Shown: positions 1 to 8,236, numbered from the stretch's first letter. The stretch: DNA of 48,643 nucleotides from an uncultured Prevotella sp. (GCA_900554545.1 USHW01000013.1:1-48643), one strand, 5' to 3'. The notes: generated from the letters alone by a model not told the origin. Numbers and translations: made by a program.

Positions 1-343
1 GCACGGACAAAGTAAGCAACGTAATTTGCATACAATAGATGCCGCATCGCCGTGCTGCATGACGACTACCGAGAGCCTCGATTGGGTTGTGCATTATAAG
101 TGAAACCCAAAAGTTTACACGACATATTATTTTGCCGTCCGCGCGGATTTGTAATCCGCGCAAGGGACAACCGGGATTTGTAATCCCATGCAATGCAGGC
201 TTAAATATAGGTAGCGGATTGCAAATCCGCCATTCCTGCAGCTATAGGTGCGGATTGCAAATCCGCACGGACAAAGTAAGCAACGTAATTTGCATACAAT
301 AGATGCCGCATCGCCGTGCGGCATGACGATTACCGGAAACCTC
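1..343. repeat. 79-bp direct repeat, two copies 264 bp apart
   Basis: Positions 1-79 and 265-343 are nearly the same, starting GCACGGACAAAGTAAGCAAC and ending near CCTC, with a few substitutions. The first copy begins at the window edge, so the repeat may extend further left and may be one unit of a longer tandem array with a 264-bp period. Between the copies lie the GCGGATT palindromes. I see no gene in 1-528; short open frames here only read through repeats. Confidence 0.85.
141..267. repeat. Cluster of GCGGATT(N)AATCCGC palindromes
   Basis: Four short palindromes lie in a row: 141-161, 173-187, 214-230 and 249-267. Each has the form (G)CGGATT-TGT/GCA-AATCCG(C), for example GCGGATTGCAAATCCGC. 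The same family recurs at the right end of the window (48390-48508). They could form small hairpins or bind a dimeric protein. Short repeats of this kind are common in Bacteroidales intergenic DNA and are often mistranslated as small proteins rich in 'CGLQIR' or 'DYKSA'. Confidence 0.85.
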
Positions 344-375
344 TCGGAATTGATAATAGAACTTCATATCCATCG

Positions 376-505
376 TTTTTATTTTGCGTTGCGCCCGGTT
401 TGCATTGTCTTTGTATAAGACAAGCTTGCACCTCGGCAATGTAAAATAAAATGCCGTTTCATGTCTTTTTATTTTGCATTGCGCTCGGTTTGCATTATCT
501 TTGTA
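376..505 (+). promoter_or_regulatory. Duplicated Bacteroides-type promoter of the C1 peptidase gene
   Basis: The proximal copy has TTTG at 473-476, a 19-bp spacer and TATCTTTG at 496-503, an exact match to the Bacteroides primary sigma consensus (TTTG, 19-21 bp, TAnnTTTG). It lies 25 bp before the ATG at 529. A second copy of the same roughly 40 bp lies exactly 90 bp upstream (376-415), with TTTG at 383-386 and TGTCTTTG at 406-413. That copy has lost the conserved A of the -7 box and is probably weak or dead. Confidence 0.8.
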
Positions 506-528
506 ACCAAATATTAAATCTAATAAAA

Positions 529-1944
529 ATGAACAAAACAAAGACTTTCATCGTGTCGGGTTTCTTGCTGGCGGCCATGTCGCTGCCTGCCGCGGCACAG
601 ACAAAGGACGGAGGCATATCGGCTGATATGCTTGAGAGCATCAAGAAGGAACAGGCGGTCACTGCGGTGAACCCCGCTTTGAGCAATGCCTTGGCTGGAA
701 ACAGCATCGACGTGCTGGCCAAGAACTATGCCAACAACGGCAAGGTGGGCACTTACTTCAGCGTGGAGACCCCCTCGCAGAGCATCACCGACCAGAAGCA
801 GAGCGGCCGCTGCTGGATGTTCAGCGGCTTCAACGTGCTCCGCTCGAACTTCGCGCAGCGCACTGACTCGCTTACAGTAGACCTCTCTCACGCCTACCTG
901 TTCTTCTACGACCAGCTGGAGAAGGCCAACCTGTTCCTCCAAGGCGTCGTTGATTGTGCCGACAAGTCGATTGAAGACGAGCGTGTGCGCTTCTTCTTCA
1001 AGAACCCCATCAACGACGGGGGTACTTATTGCGGAGTAGCCGACTTGGTGTCGAAGTACGGACTTGTGCCCTCCGAGGTGATGCCCGAAACCTATTCGGC
1101 AGAGAACACTGCGCGCATGGCGCAGCTGCTGAAGTCGAAACTGCGCGAATACGGTCTGAAACTGCGCGGCATGGTGGCGCAGGGCAAGTCGCAGGCCGAC
1201 ATCAAAGCGGAGAAGACCCACATGCTCGCAACCATCTACCGCATGCTTGCGCTCGTCATAGGAGAGCCGCCTGCGGAGTTCACTTACGCCTTCAAGAACA
1301 AGGACGGGCGCACCGTTACCGAGGCGAAGACCTACAACCCTGTTACTTTTGCCGCCGAGATAATGGGCGACAAGCCCGTGATGGGTTCGTTCATAATGGT
1401 GATGAACGACCCGCGCCGCGAGTATTACAAGACATACGAGGTTGAGCTTGACCGCCACACGTATGACGGTACCAACTGGAAATACCTCAACCTGCCGATG
1501 GAAGACATCGCGCAGCTGGCCATAGCGTCGCTGAAGGACGGACGCAAGATGTACAGCTCGTATGACGTCGGCAAGTTCCTCGACAACAAGCGCGGCTATT
1601 GCGACCTTAAGAACTACAATTACGGCACGCTGTTCGGCACGGATTTCCCCATGAACAAGGCCGAGCGCATCATGACATACGACAGCGGCTCGACCCACGC
1701 CATGACCCTTACGGCGGTCAATCTTGATAAAGACGGCAAGCCGTTGATGTGGAAAGTGGAGAACAGCTGGGGCGCGGACTACGGCCAAAAGGGCTGCCTC
1801 GTGATGACAAACGAGTGGTTTAACGAGTACATGTTCCGCCTCGTGGTTGACAAGAAGTACGTTCCGGCCAAGATGTTGAAGCAATACGAGCAGAAGCCTG
1901 TAATGGTAATGCCCGAAGACCCGCTGTTCTTGCCGGACAATTGA
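529..1944 (+). CDS. Exported C1-family aminopeptidase (bleomycin hydrolase/PepC-like)
   Basis: A cysteine peptidase of family C1B (aminopeptidase C/bleomycin hydrolase), 471 aa from the ATG at 529. The open frame extends upstream to 451, but that part covers the promoter, so 529 is the better start. An N-terminal signal peptide (MNKTKTFIVSGFLLAAMSLP, then AAAQ) indicates export to the periplasm, unlike the cytosolic PepC of Firmicutes. The catalytic triad is visible: Cys95 in QSGRCWMFSGFN with its oxyanion Gln, His390 in GSTHAMTL and Asn412 in VENSWGADYG. The family removes N-terminal residues from peptides, which fits peptide use by a gut Bacteroidales. The gene stands alone with its own promoter and is followed by a strong hairpin at 2038-2079. 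Confidence 0.92.
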   Translation: MNKTKTFIVSGFLLAAMSLPAAAQTKDGGISADMLESIKKEQAVTAVNPALSNALAGNSIDVLAKNYANNGKVGTYFSVETPSQSITDQKQSGRCWMFSGFNVLRSNFAQRTDSLTVDLSHAYLFFYDQLEKANLFLQGVVDCADKSIEDERVRFFFKNPINDGGTYCGVADLVSKYGLVPSEVMPETYSAENTARMAQLLKSKLREYGLKLRGMVAQGKSQADIKAEKTHMLATIYRMLALVIGEPPAEFTYAFKNKDGRTVTEAKTYNPVTFAAEIMGDKPVMGSFIMVMNDPRREYYKTYEVELDRHTYDGTNWKYLNLPMEDIAQLAIASLKDGRKMYSSYDVGKFLDNKRGYCDLKNYNYGTLFGTDFPMNKAERIMTYDSGSTHAMTLTAVNLDKDGKPLMWKVENSWGADYGQKGCLVMTNEWFNEYMFRLVVDKKYVPAKMLKQYEQKPVMVMPEDPLFLPDN

Positions 1945-1965
1945 ACCACGAGCCATTCAGAGGAA

Positions 1966-2190
1966 AGCCCCTCTCCAACCCTCCCGAGGGGAGGGAGCTT
2001 GATGGGCTTTTCCGATGTTTTCGTAATATTTATAAATGAAAGCGTGGGCGAAAGTTTCTTAACTTTCGCCCACGCTTTCTTAGTTTGCACATTTGCAAAA
2101 CGCTATGTCTTATATAAATCTTTCCCTGATGCTCCCCTCAAAAGCATTCCAAGCTCCCTCCCTTCGGGAAGGGTGGGGCGGGTCTTCCCT
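1966..2190. repeat. Inverted pair of CTCCC-TTCG-GGAGG elements
   Basis: A CCAACCCTCCCGAGGGGAGG element followed by GAGCTTGATGGG (about 1966-2010) faces a second copy in opposite orientation, AAGCTCCCTCCCTTCGGGA followed by AGGGTGGGGCGGG (about 2149-2190). Each copy is itself a small hairpin with a TTCG- or GAGG-type loop, and together they could pair over a 140-bp loop that holds the terminator at 2038-2079. The same element recurs as an inverted pair at 7079-7120 and 7505-7548. Confidence 0.75.
2038..2079. terminator. Bidirectional hairpin terminator between the peptidase gene and ddh
   Basis: Two perfect 19-bp arms, GAAAGCGTGGGCGAAAGTT at 2038-2056 and its complement at 2061-2079, enclose a TCTT loop. 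The genes on the two sides converge (peptidase plus strand, ddh minus strand), so one hairpin can serve both. A short T-rich stretch follows on the plus strand. Confidence 0.8.
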
Positions 2191-2206
2191 TTATTTAGGC
2201 TGGGGC

Positions 2207-3106
2207 TTACACCAGATGGCTTACCCACTCGTCCCTGTCGCCGGGCAGGAGGTCAACCACCGGTATTTCAATCATGGTGTAGCAGCCGGGCTGCTGGCGC
2301 ATTGACGCGCGCGCTACGTTGACGAGCACCTGGGCGGTGAGTGCCGGGTTGTTGATGCTCATGTTGAATTCGAAGCGCTGGTTCTGCGTCTTTCCGCTCA
2401 CGCCTTTGCGCACAAGGTTCACTCCGTGCCCCATGTCCTTAACCGCATCTACGCTCGGCACGGCCATGACATAAGTCTCGTCGCTGGCGAAGTAGGGGTC
2501 TTCCTTAACGGCCTTTGTCACCTCTTCGAGGCTTGCGCCCTCTTCCAGCTCTACGTAAACCATGCGGCGGTGTATGCCTTCGCCCTTGGGCACGGTGAGC
2601 GAGAGCGCGTCCTTCACGCCTTTCTTAGAGCGCACGCATACAGAGTGCCCCATGCTCATGCCCGGGCCGAAGTTCGTATAGCTCAAGCCTTTGGGCGCGA
2701 GGCTCTCCATGAGGGTGCGCACTACGCTGTCAGACCCCGGGTCCCAGCCGGCGGCGATTACCGCCACGCGTCCGTGCTCCTTGCAAACCTGCATGAGGTT
2801 CTTGCGGTATTGTGCTATGTTTCCGTGTATGTCGAAGCTGTCAACGGTGTTGATGCCCAGCGGAAGGATTTTCGTTGCATACTCTTCGCAGCTGCGTGTC
2901 GGTGTGGCGAGTATGGCCACGTCAACGTCTTTCAGCTCAGTGATGTCCTTTACCACGTCATACTGCGCCAGCTCTGCCGGTTTGTTGTCGGCTCCGCTGC
3001 GCCTTACTATGCCTGCAATCTCGAAGTCAGGAGCTGCTTCGAGCGCCTCAACGGTGAATTTTCCGATGTTGCCGTAACCTACTACGGCCGCTCTGATTTT
3101 CTTCAT
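2207..3106 (-). CDS. ddh: meso-Diaminopimelate D-dehydrogenase
   Basis: NADPH-dependent enzyme (EC 1.4.1.16) that converts tetrahydrodipicolinate and ammonia directly to meso-diaminopimelate, the cross-linking residue of the cell wall and the lysine precursor. The 299-aa length fits the family. The N-terminus holds the dinucleotide-binding loop GYGNIG at residues 10-15, followed by the IAGIVRRSG strand-turn. Other recognisable segments are DSFDIHGNIAQYRKNL, VIAAGWDPGSDS (substrate loop) and GMSMGHSVCVRSKKGV. The gene is monocistronic: upstream lie 745 bp without a gene, and a convergent terminator lies downstream. I see no clear TAnnTTTG box immediately before the ATG. Confidence 0.95.
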   Translation of the reverse strand: MKKIRAAVVGYGNIGKFTVEALEAAPDFEIAGIVRRSGADNKPAELAQYDVVKDITELKDVDVAILATPTRSCEEYATKILPLGINTVDSFDIHGNIAQYRKNLMQVCKEHGRVAVIAAGWDPGSDSVVRTLMESLAPKGLSYTNFGPGMSMGHSVCVRSKKGVKDALSLTVPKGEGIHRRMVYVELEEGASLEEVTKAVKEDPYFASDETYVMAVPSVDAVKDMGHGVNLVRKGVSGKTQNQRFEFNMSINNPALTAQVLVNVARASMRQQPGCYTMIEIPVVDLLPGDRDEWVSHLV

Positions 3107-3279
3107 ATCTGCGTAAATGTTAAGTGTATTGTTTGTTTCAAGGGTGCAAAGTTAATAAGTTCGCATGTAAGTCGGTTGCTCCGGCAATGTAAGAAATGTA
3201 AAAAATGTGCACAATTTACAATCTGTTTGTTTTTCGACGGATTATGTAACAAATCGCAACTCGTATTCCGCTGCTCTCT

Positions 3280-3366
3280 AAAAGACGGCATATTGGCTTG
3301 TGAAAGGCCGTCTTTTGCGTTGTGAAAGACGGCCTTTCGCTGCCCGTTTCGCCGTCTTTTAAAATG
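3280..3366. repeat. 22-bp repeat array 1 (4 units)
   Basis: Units start at 3281, 3303, 3325 and 3347, exactly 22 bp apart, each AAA(G)-heptamer-TTT-GCNTTGTG. The variable words are GACGGCA, GGCCGTC, GACGGCC and CGCCGTC, so units 2 and 3 carry reverse-complementary words and can pair. This is one of nine such arrays in the window. Confidence 0.85.
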
Positions 3367-3762
3367 TAACTTGCCGGCTTGCTTTGTACGCTTTTATCCG
3401 ATTTGTTTCATAAAGGTTCAATTAACGTTTTTTAGCTTATTGGGGGGGGTAAATTTAAAACATTTATATACGTTTTGCAACGTGATACCGTTCCATGGCG
3501 GTGTTGTTGCATCAAGGCCGTGCGTGTGTGCCCTTTGGGTGCGTTGTTGGGCCGTCTGTCATTGCAGGTTTGAAACCAACATAATTAATATACAACCACG
3601 GATGAATTTTTTTCCAATCTCTTATTCACCTCCCTCTGTCCTTGCTTCATTGCCGGGCCGGTGGGAAGTGATTGTGCATACAAGTGTAAACATATTTTAT
3701 ACAAACTGCTTGTTTTTATAATAAATTTATTAATGTGTAACGTGTTTTTAAATTATTTTATA

Positions 3763-3770
3763 TATCTTTG
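3763..3770 (+). promoter_or_regulatory. Promoter -7 box of the lipoprotein-DUF5723 operon
   Basis: TATCTTTG matches the Bacteroides TAnnTTTG -7 box exactly. A good TTTG is not seen 19-21 bp upstream, so the -33 part is weak. The predicted leader is about 75 nt, unusually long for this window, and contains a short inverted repeat around GCCTATTTTAGGC. Confidence 0.6.
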
Positions 3771-3851
3771 TGGCTCGAAATAAGAATCGAAGAGAAACTG
3801 CATAGCCTATTTTAGGCTAATTTAGGTATTTACAACAATTAAAATAGACTG

Positions 3852-5588
3852 ATGAAAGTTTTTGGTTTTGTGGCAAAATTCCTGCCCTGCGTCGCAGCGG
3901 CGGGTGCGCTTGCGTTGACCGGTTGTCAGGATGACAATTACGATTTCAACGAAGTAGACATGACGGTAGGCATCGGCGGCGACGGACTGACGTTGCCGGT
4001 AAGCTCTACCAATGTAATCAAACTGGAAGACGTGCTTGAGCTTGACGGCTCTGAATGCGTCGTAGTTAGGGACAATGGCGACTACGTTTTCACGCAGGAC
4101 GGCGGCGAGGCCACTCCCGCGCATCCGCGCATAACCTCCATAAATGTGGTGCAAAGCGCGGAACCCGTAGAGGGATTGGTTGAAATCAGCGCAGTTCCTT
4201 CGACTGGAGGCACGGGCTTCGACATCACCGCAGGCGGCAAGGCACAGTCGTTCTCATATTCCGGCGGCCTGCCTGACGAGGTGGCTTCGCTTTCACACGT
4301 GGACGTTATGAGCACCCTCACGTTCACTGTAAATTTCCCGGCGTCTCTGAGTTCGGCTGTAACTACGGTAAGGCGTATGTCCATAACGCTGCCTTCGTAT
4401 ATGGAAGTGGAAGGCGAGCAGCCCGTAAGCGCCGGCAACACGTTTGTTTGCGAGAACGTGCCCACCGGCCGTCCGTTCAGCCTGGATGTCACGCTGAACG
4501 GCCTTGACTTCTCCGCCGACAAGCAGGTTAACGGCCGTGTGGCTATCGAAAACGGTCAGGTTGTTATGGAAGGTGACATCCTTGTGGACGTTGAGGCCAC
4601 CGCATCGACCAACACCGGCATCGACGGCAGCCGCCTTACAAGTTCCATGACGATGGACGACATAACCATAACGAGCGCTACCGGAAGGTTCACTCCGGAA
4701 ATAAACATTGACGACCTCGGCAATGTTGAAGTGACGGGCGTGCCCGACTTCCTTTCCGACGGCCGTGTGCGCGTTGACCTTTACAATCCGCAGGTGATAA
4801 TAACCGTAAGCAACGACATGGCCGTAGGCGGACTGGTTGACGGCATAATACGCTCTTACAAAGGTTCGGACATGCTTGCCGAAGTGGCTGTACCCCAGTT
4901 CCAGGTCAATCCTTCGGGCACTACAAGGGTGTGCATCTGCCGCAGGGACGAGGGCATAGACCATTCTCTGTATGATGTCGTGAAGACGGTTGACAACCTG
5001 TCTGACGTTATCGAAACCATACCCGAGCACATAACGTTCGAGGCTTCGGCGCAGGCAGACCCGTCGGATGACGGCTATTTCGAGTTCGACCACGACTATA
5101 CCGTGCAGCCGTCGTACACAATCGACGCGCCAATCATGTTCGACAAGGATGCAAGAATTGTCTACAAAGACACCCTTGACGGTTGGCATGACGACATTGA
5201 AGACTTTGAACTGGCCGACGGTGCGTATATAAACTTGGCCGCAACGGTGGAGAACCGCGTGCCGGCTTACCTCACTGTTGACGCCAAGGCCGTAGACATT
5301 GACGGCAACGAGATGGGCGACGACGAGATATCGGTTGTCGTGAATACTACCGTTGCGGCGTCGGAGGACGGTGAAACTCCTGCCGAGACCGCCCTGTCGA
5401 TTGACCTGAAACAGGTGGGCGAGGGTGCGTTGAAGCGGCTTGACGGCATCGTGTTCAACATAGAGGCTGCCGCATCAGACGGCAACAAGGCCGTTGTGGG
5501 CAAGACGCTCAACGCAACCAAGCACTCGCTTGTTGCCAAAGACATCAAGGTAAGGCTTGTAGGAAAGATTATAGGCGACTTCAACTAA
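3852..5588 (+). CDS. Large outer-surface or periplasmic lipoprotein, function unknown
   Basis: 578 aa, beginning with a lipoprotein signal (AAAGALALTGC, acylated Cys25) followed by QDDNYD, acidic residues right after the Cys that favour outer-membrane sorting. The mature part is rich in beta-strand segments, Thr, Val and Asp, with no Cys-rich or catalytic motif I recognise. It looks like a string of immunoglobulin-like or beta-sandwich domains (for example LPVSSTNVIKLEDVLEL, VSAGNTFVCENVPTGRPFSL). The next gene starts 24 bp downstream on the same strand and encodes a DUF5723 outer-membrane protein, so the two are very likely co-transcribed and may work together. No function can be assigned. 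Confidence 0.85.
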   Translation: MKVFGFVAKFLPCVAAAGALALTGCQDDNYDFNEVDMTVGIGGDGLTLPVSSTNVIKLEDVLELDGSECVVVRDNGDYVFTQDGGEATPAHPRITSINVVQSAEPVEGLVEISAVPSTGGTGFDITAGGKAQSFSYSGGLPDEVASLSHVDVMSTLTFTVNFPASLSSAVTTVRRMSITLPSYMEVEGEQPVSAGNTFVCENVPTGRPFSLDVTLNGLDFSADKQVNGRVAIENGQVVMEGDILVDVEATASTNTGIDGSRLTSSMTMDDITITSATGRFTPEINIDDLGNVEVTGVPDFLSDGRVRVDLYNPQVIITVSNDMAVGGLVDGIIRSYKGSDMLAEVAVPQFQVNPSGTTRVCICRRDEGIDHSLYDVVKTVDNLSDVIETIPEHITFEASAQADPSDDGYFEFDHDYTVQPSYTIDAPIMFDKDARIVYKDTLDGWHDDIEDFELADGAYINLAATVENRVPAYLTVDAKAVDIDGNEMGDDEISVVVNTTVAASEDGETPAETALSIDLKQVGEGALKRLDGIVFNIEAAASDGNKAVVGKTLNATKHSLVAKDIKVRLVGKIIGDFN

Positions 5589-5612
5589 TCTCAAAATAAC
5601 GGCAATACAACA

Positions 5613-7022
5613 ATGAAACATATATATATAAGGTGTGCGGCCGCTTTCATCATGACAGCCGCTGCCGGCGGAGCGATGGGCCAGGGACTTAACTCTGCCT
5701 ACTTTACTGACGACTACAAGTTCCGCCATGACATGAACCCGGCCTTCGGCAACGAGCAGAACTACGTGTCGATACCGGCGCTCGGAAACATAAGTGTCAA
5801 CCTGCATGGCAACTTCGGGTACAAGGACGTGGTGATGGACAACCCGATGTACCCCCACGAAAGCGGCAAAAGGCTTACTACGTTCATGAACCCTTACATC
5901 TCGAACAGTGCGGCCTTGGACGGCTTCAGCAAGGGAAACAACCGCATAACGGGCGACGTAGGGCTGACAATACTGTCTGCCGGCTTCAAGGCTTTCGGCG
6001 GATATAACACCATAGAGCTTAACTCTAAGACAACGTTCGGCGTGTCGCTGCCATACGAGCTGTTTGAGTTTGCGAAGAATACGGGCAACAAAACCTACAA
6101 CATTGGCGACGTTAACGCCCACGCCATGTCGTATGCCGAGCTGGCATTGGGCCACTCGCGCCAAATCAATGACAGGCTGAGGGTAGGCGCAAAGCTGAAG
6201 TTCCTCTTCGGACTTGGCCGTGCCGATCTGAAGATGCGTGACCTGAAGGCCGACCTTGCGGCCGACGACAAGTGGACGGTAAGCGGCAAGGCTACGGCCG
6301 ACGTGTCGCTGAAGGGCTTTTCGTATGTGACGGAAACCGACGAGTACAACGACCCTGACAAGGGTGAATATGAGAAGGTTGGCGACGTGGATGTTGACGG
6401 CTTCGGCCTCGGAGGCTTCGGTATGGCTGTTGACCTTGGCGCCGTTTATCAGATAAACGATGACTGGAGGGTGAGCGCGTCGGTGCTCGACCTCGGCTTT
6501 ATCAGCTGGAGCGAGAACGCGCAGGCCGTAAACCGGGCCGACAGGTTCGAGTTCGGCGGCTTCCATGACATTTCCGTCAACGACGGCGAGGGCGTGTCGA
6601 TGGACGACCAGGCCGACGATTACGGCGACCAGATTGCCGACTTCGTCAACCTGAAAGACAACGGCAACAAGGGCGGACGCACCACTGGCATAGGCGCGAC
6701 GCTTAACTTCGGGGCTGAATACAACCTGCCGGTGTACCGCAAGATAACGTTCGGCCTGCTTAGCAGTACGCGCATAAAAGGCGCGTTCACATGGACGGAA
6801 GGCCGCCTGAGCGCGAACTGGAAGCCACTGAAATGGCTCGACGGAGGCGTAAACCTGGCCGTAAACAGCTTCACTACGAGCATGGGATGGGTGCTCAACA
6901 TCCATCCGAAGGGTTACAACCTCTTCATTGGCATGGACCATCTGCTCGGCAAGACGAGCAAGGAGTTCATACCGTTAAGCTCGAACGCGAGCGTGAACAT
7001 CGGCATGAGCGTTACGTGGTAA
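5613..7022 (+). CDS. DUF5723-family outer-membrane beta-barrel protein
   Basis: 469 aa with an N-terminal signal peptide (MKHIYIRCAAAFIMTAAAGG, then AMGQ) and an early NSAYFTDDYKFRHDMNPAFG segment typical of the Bacteroidales DUF5723 group. The body alternates amphipathic strands with Gly and aromatic residues and ends in ASVNIGMSVTW, a terminal beta-signal with a final Trp as in outer-membrane barrels. The family has no established function. It follows the lipoprotein gene by 24 bp. The next features downstream are repeats only. Confidence 0.85.
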   Translation: MKHIYIRCAAAFIMTAAAGGAMGQGLNSAYFTDDYKFRHDMNPAFGNEQNYVSIPALGNISVNLHGNFGYKDVVMDNPMYPHESGKRLTTFMNPYISNSAALDGFSKGNNRITGDVGLTILSAGFKAFGGYNTIELNSKTTFGVSLPYELFEFAKNTGNKTYNIGDVNAHAMSYAELALGHSRQINDRLRVGAKLKFLFGLGRADLKMRDLKADLAADDKWTVSGKATADVSLKGFSYVTETDEYNDPDKGEYEKVGDVDVDGFGLGGFGMAVDLGAVYQINDDWRVSASVLDLGFISWSENAQAVNRADRFEFGGFHDISVNDGEGVSMDDQADDYGDQIADFVNLKDNGNKGGRTTGIGATLNFGAEYNLPVYRKITFGLLSSTRIKGAFTWTEGRLSANWKPLKWLDGGVNLAVNSFTTSMGWVLNIHPKGYNLFIGMDHLLGKTSKEFIPLSSNASVNIGMSVTW

Positions 7023-7203
7023 GGAGGCAATACCCATAACCTGACACCACTAACACCCACCTCTGCCGGAAGGAATACCCACCCCAACCCTCCCGAAGGG
7101 AGGAGCTTGAAATGCTTTTGAGGGTTTGTGCTGGGTGGGGTAGGGCGCAGTTGGAACGGATTATGCAAGTAGTTTGTAAATAGCTGATAATCAATGTGCT
7201 TTT

Positions 7204-7290
7204 AAAATGCCGTGTTTTGCAATGCAAAACACGGCATTTTGCGTTGTAAAAGATGGCCTTTTGCAGGCTAAAAGGCCATCGATTGAAAAA
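7204..7290. repeat. 22-bp repeat array 2 (4 units)
   Basis: AAAA tracts at 7204, 7226, 7248 and 7270, exactly 22 bp apart. The heptamers are TGCCGTG, CACGGCA, GATGGCC and GGCCATC: word 2 is the reverse complement of word 1, and word 4 of word 3. The array can therefore fold as two successive hairpins with GCNNNGC loops. Confidence 0.88.
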
Positions 7291-7350
7291 CCGTTGACTG
7301 TCGGCGGGCGGACAATAGGTCGCCGGAGGCGGCCTATATGGCGAATAAGC

Positions 7351-7485
7351 CTGCTTGGAGTGATAGGCCGGATAGGGCAGATAGGAGTATAGGGCTGCTT
7401 GGAGTGATAGGCCGGATGGGGCTGATAGGAGTATAGGGTTGCTGGGAGTGATAGGCCGGATAAGGCTTATAGGGCATATAAGCCC
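7351..7485. repeat. 44-bp tandem repeat, about three units
   Basis: Units begin at 7351, 7395 and 7439 (period 44 bp) with the core GGAGTGATAGGCCGGAT and a second half GATAGGAGTATAGGG. The third unit degenerates into ATAGGGCATATAAGCCCTAT, a small palindrome. Noncoding; it lies between the DUF5723 gene and ruvA. Confidence 0.85.
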
Positions 7486-7630
7486 TATTGCTTATTATTT
7501 AAATAAAGGTAATCAAGCTCCCTCCCTTCGGGAGGGTTGGGGTGGGTCTCGTCTTTAAAAGCACCCCCCTTGCGCAATAAAAACGGGCGATGTGCGTTTT
7601 TAATCATGGACAATTAATTTTTGTTTTGAA

Positions 7631-8236
7631 ATGATAGAATACGTAAAAGGCGAGCTGGCCGAGCTTACTCCGGCATACGCGGTGGTTGAAGCCGCCGGCG
7701 TAGGTTACGGGCTTAACATCACGCTCAACACATATACGGCCATACAGGGCAGGAAAGACGTGCGCCTGTATGCCTTCGAGGCTATCCGTGAAGACGCTTA
7801 CACGCTGTACGGTTTCGCCTCGAAGCAGGAAAGGGAAATGTTCCTTTTGCTTATAACGGTGTCGGGAGTGGGCGCAAACACGGCGCGCATGATACTGTCG
7901 GAGATGACGCCCGCCGAGCTGTGCGGCGTCATTTCGTCGGGCAACGAGAAGATATTGAAGACCGTCAAGGGCATAGGTCTGCGCACGGCGCAGCGCATAA
8001 TAGTTGACCTGCGCGACAAGATTGCCGCCCTCGGCATTGCCGGAGAGCAGCCCGTACAGGCCGGAGAGCCGCAGGTGCAGGTGGACAAGGAAGTGAAAGA
8101 CGAGGCCGTAGGCGCGCTCACCATGCTCGGTTTCGCCCCCGCGCCGTCGGCAAAGGTCGTCGTAGCCATACTGAAAGAGCAGCCCGGGCTGCCCGTGGAG
8201 CAGGTGGTGAAGCTCGCATTGAAGCAGATTAAATAA
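7631..8236 (+). CDS. ruvA: Holliday junction branch migration protein RuvA
   Basis: DNA-binding subunit of the RuvAB branch-migration motor that processes Holliday junctions in recombination repair. The 201-aa length is typical. Visible domains are an N-terminal OB fold (residues 1-65, MIEYVKGELAELTPAYAVVE), two helix-hairpin-helix motifs (VSGVGANTARMIL and VKGIGLRTAQRII, about residues 75-130) and a C-terminal three-helix RuvB-contact domain (VGALTMLGFAPAPSAKVV). The ATG at 7631 gives the canonical N-terminus. ruvA is often found near sprA in Bacteroidota, and that order holds here. The region between them (8237-8371) is filled by an inverted repeat. Confidence 0.97.
   Translation: MIEYVKGELAELTPAYAVVEAAGVGYGLNITLNTYTAIQGRKDVRLYAFEAIREDAYTLYGFASKQEREMFLLLITVSGVGANTARMILSEMTPAELCGVISSGNEKILKTVKGIGLRTAQRIIVDLRDKIAALGIAGEQPVQAGEPQVQVDKEVKDEAVGALTMLGFAPAPSAKVVVAILKEQPGLPVEQVVKLALKQIK

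Larger units (their letters stand above)
3107..3851. other. Gene-free divergent intergenic region
   Basis: 745 bp between divergent ddh and the lipoprotein gene. It contains a 22-bp repeat array (3280-3366), a run of eight G (3442-3449) and the TATCTTTG promoter box at 3763-3770. An open frame at 3371-3721 has no convincing start context or protein character and I do not call it. I recognise no structured RNA, though the conserved-looking tract 3480-3600 could hide one. Confidence 0.6.
7079..7548. repeat. Second inverted pair of CTCCC-TTCG elements
   Basis: CACCCCAACCCTCCCGAAGG followed by GAGGAGCTTGAAATGC (about 7079-7120) faces GGTAATCAAGCTCCCTCCC followed by TTCGGGAGGGTTGGGGTGGG (about 7505-7548) in opposite orientation. 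Between them lie array 2 and a 44-bp tandem repeat. The outer edge GGTAATCAAGC is also found, inverted, at 48036-48054 (GGGAGGGAGTTTGATTACC), which suggests an element boundary. The whole 7023-7630 interval holds repeats and no gene. Confidence 0.75.

Noticed and set aside
520..1956. 478-aa open frame antisense to the C1 peptidase gene
   Set aside because: Overlaps a well-supported gene throughout and its translation lacks any recognisable domain or signal. It follows from the GC-rich third codon position. The same holds for 5475-6941 (-), 12998-14317 (-), 14549-15277 (-), 27666-28685 (+), 36987-38282 (+) and 46691-47497 (+).
3371..3721. 116-aa open frame in the ddh-lipoprotein gap
   Set aside because: No promoter or start context, mixed composition without domain or signal character, and part of it reads through the G8 tract.
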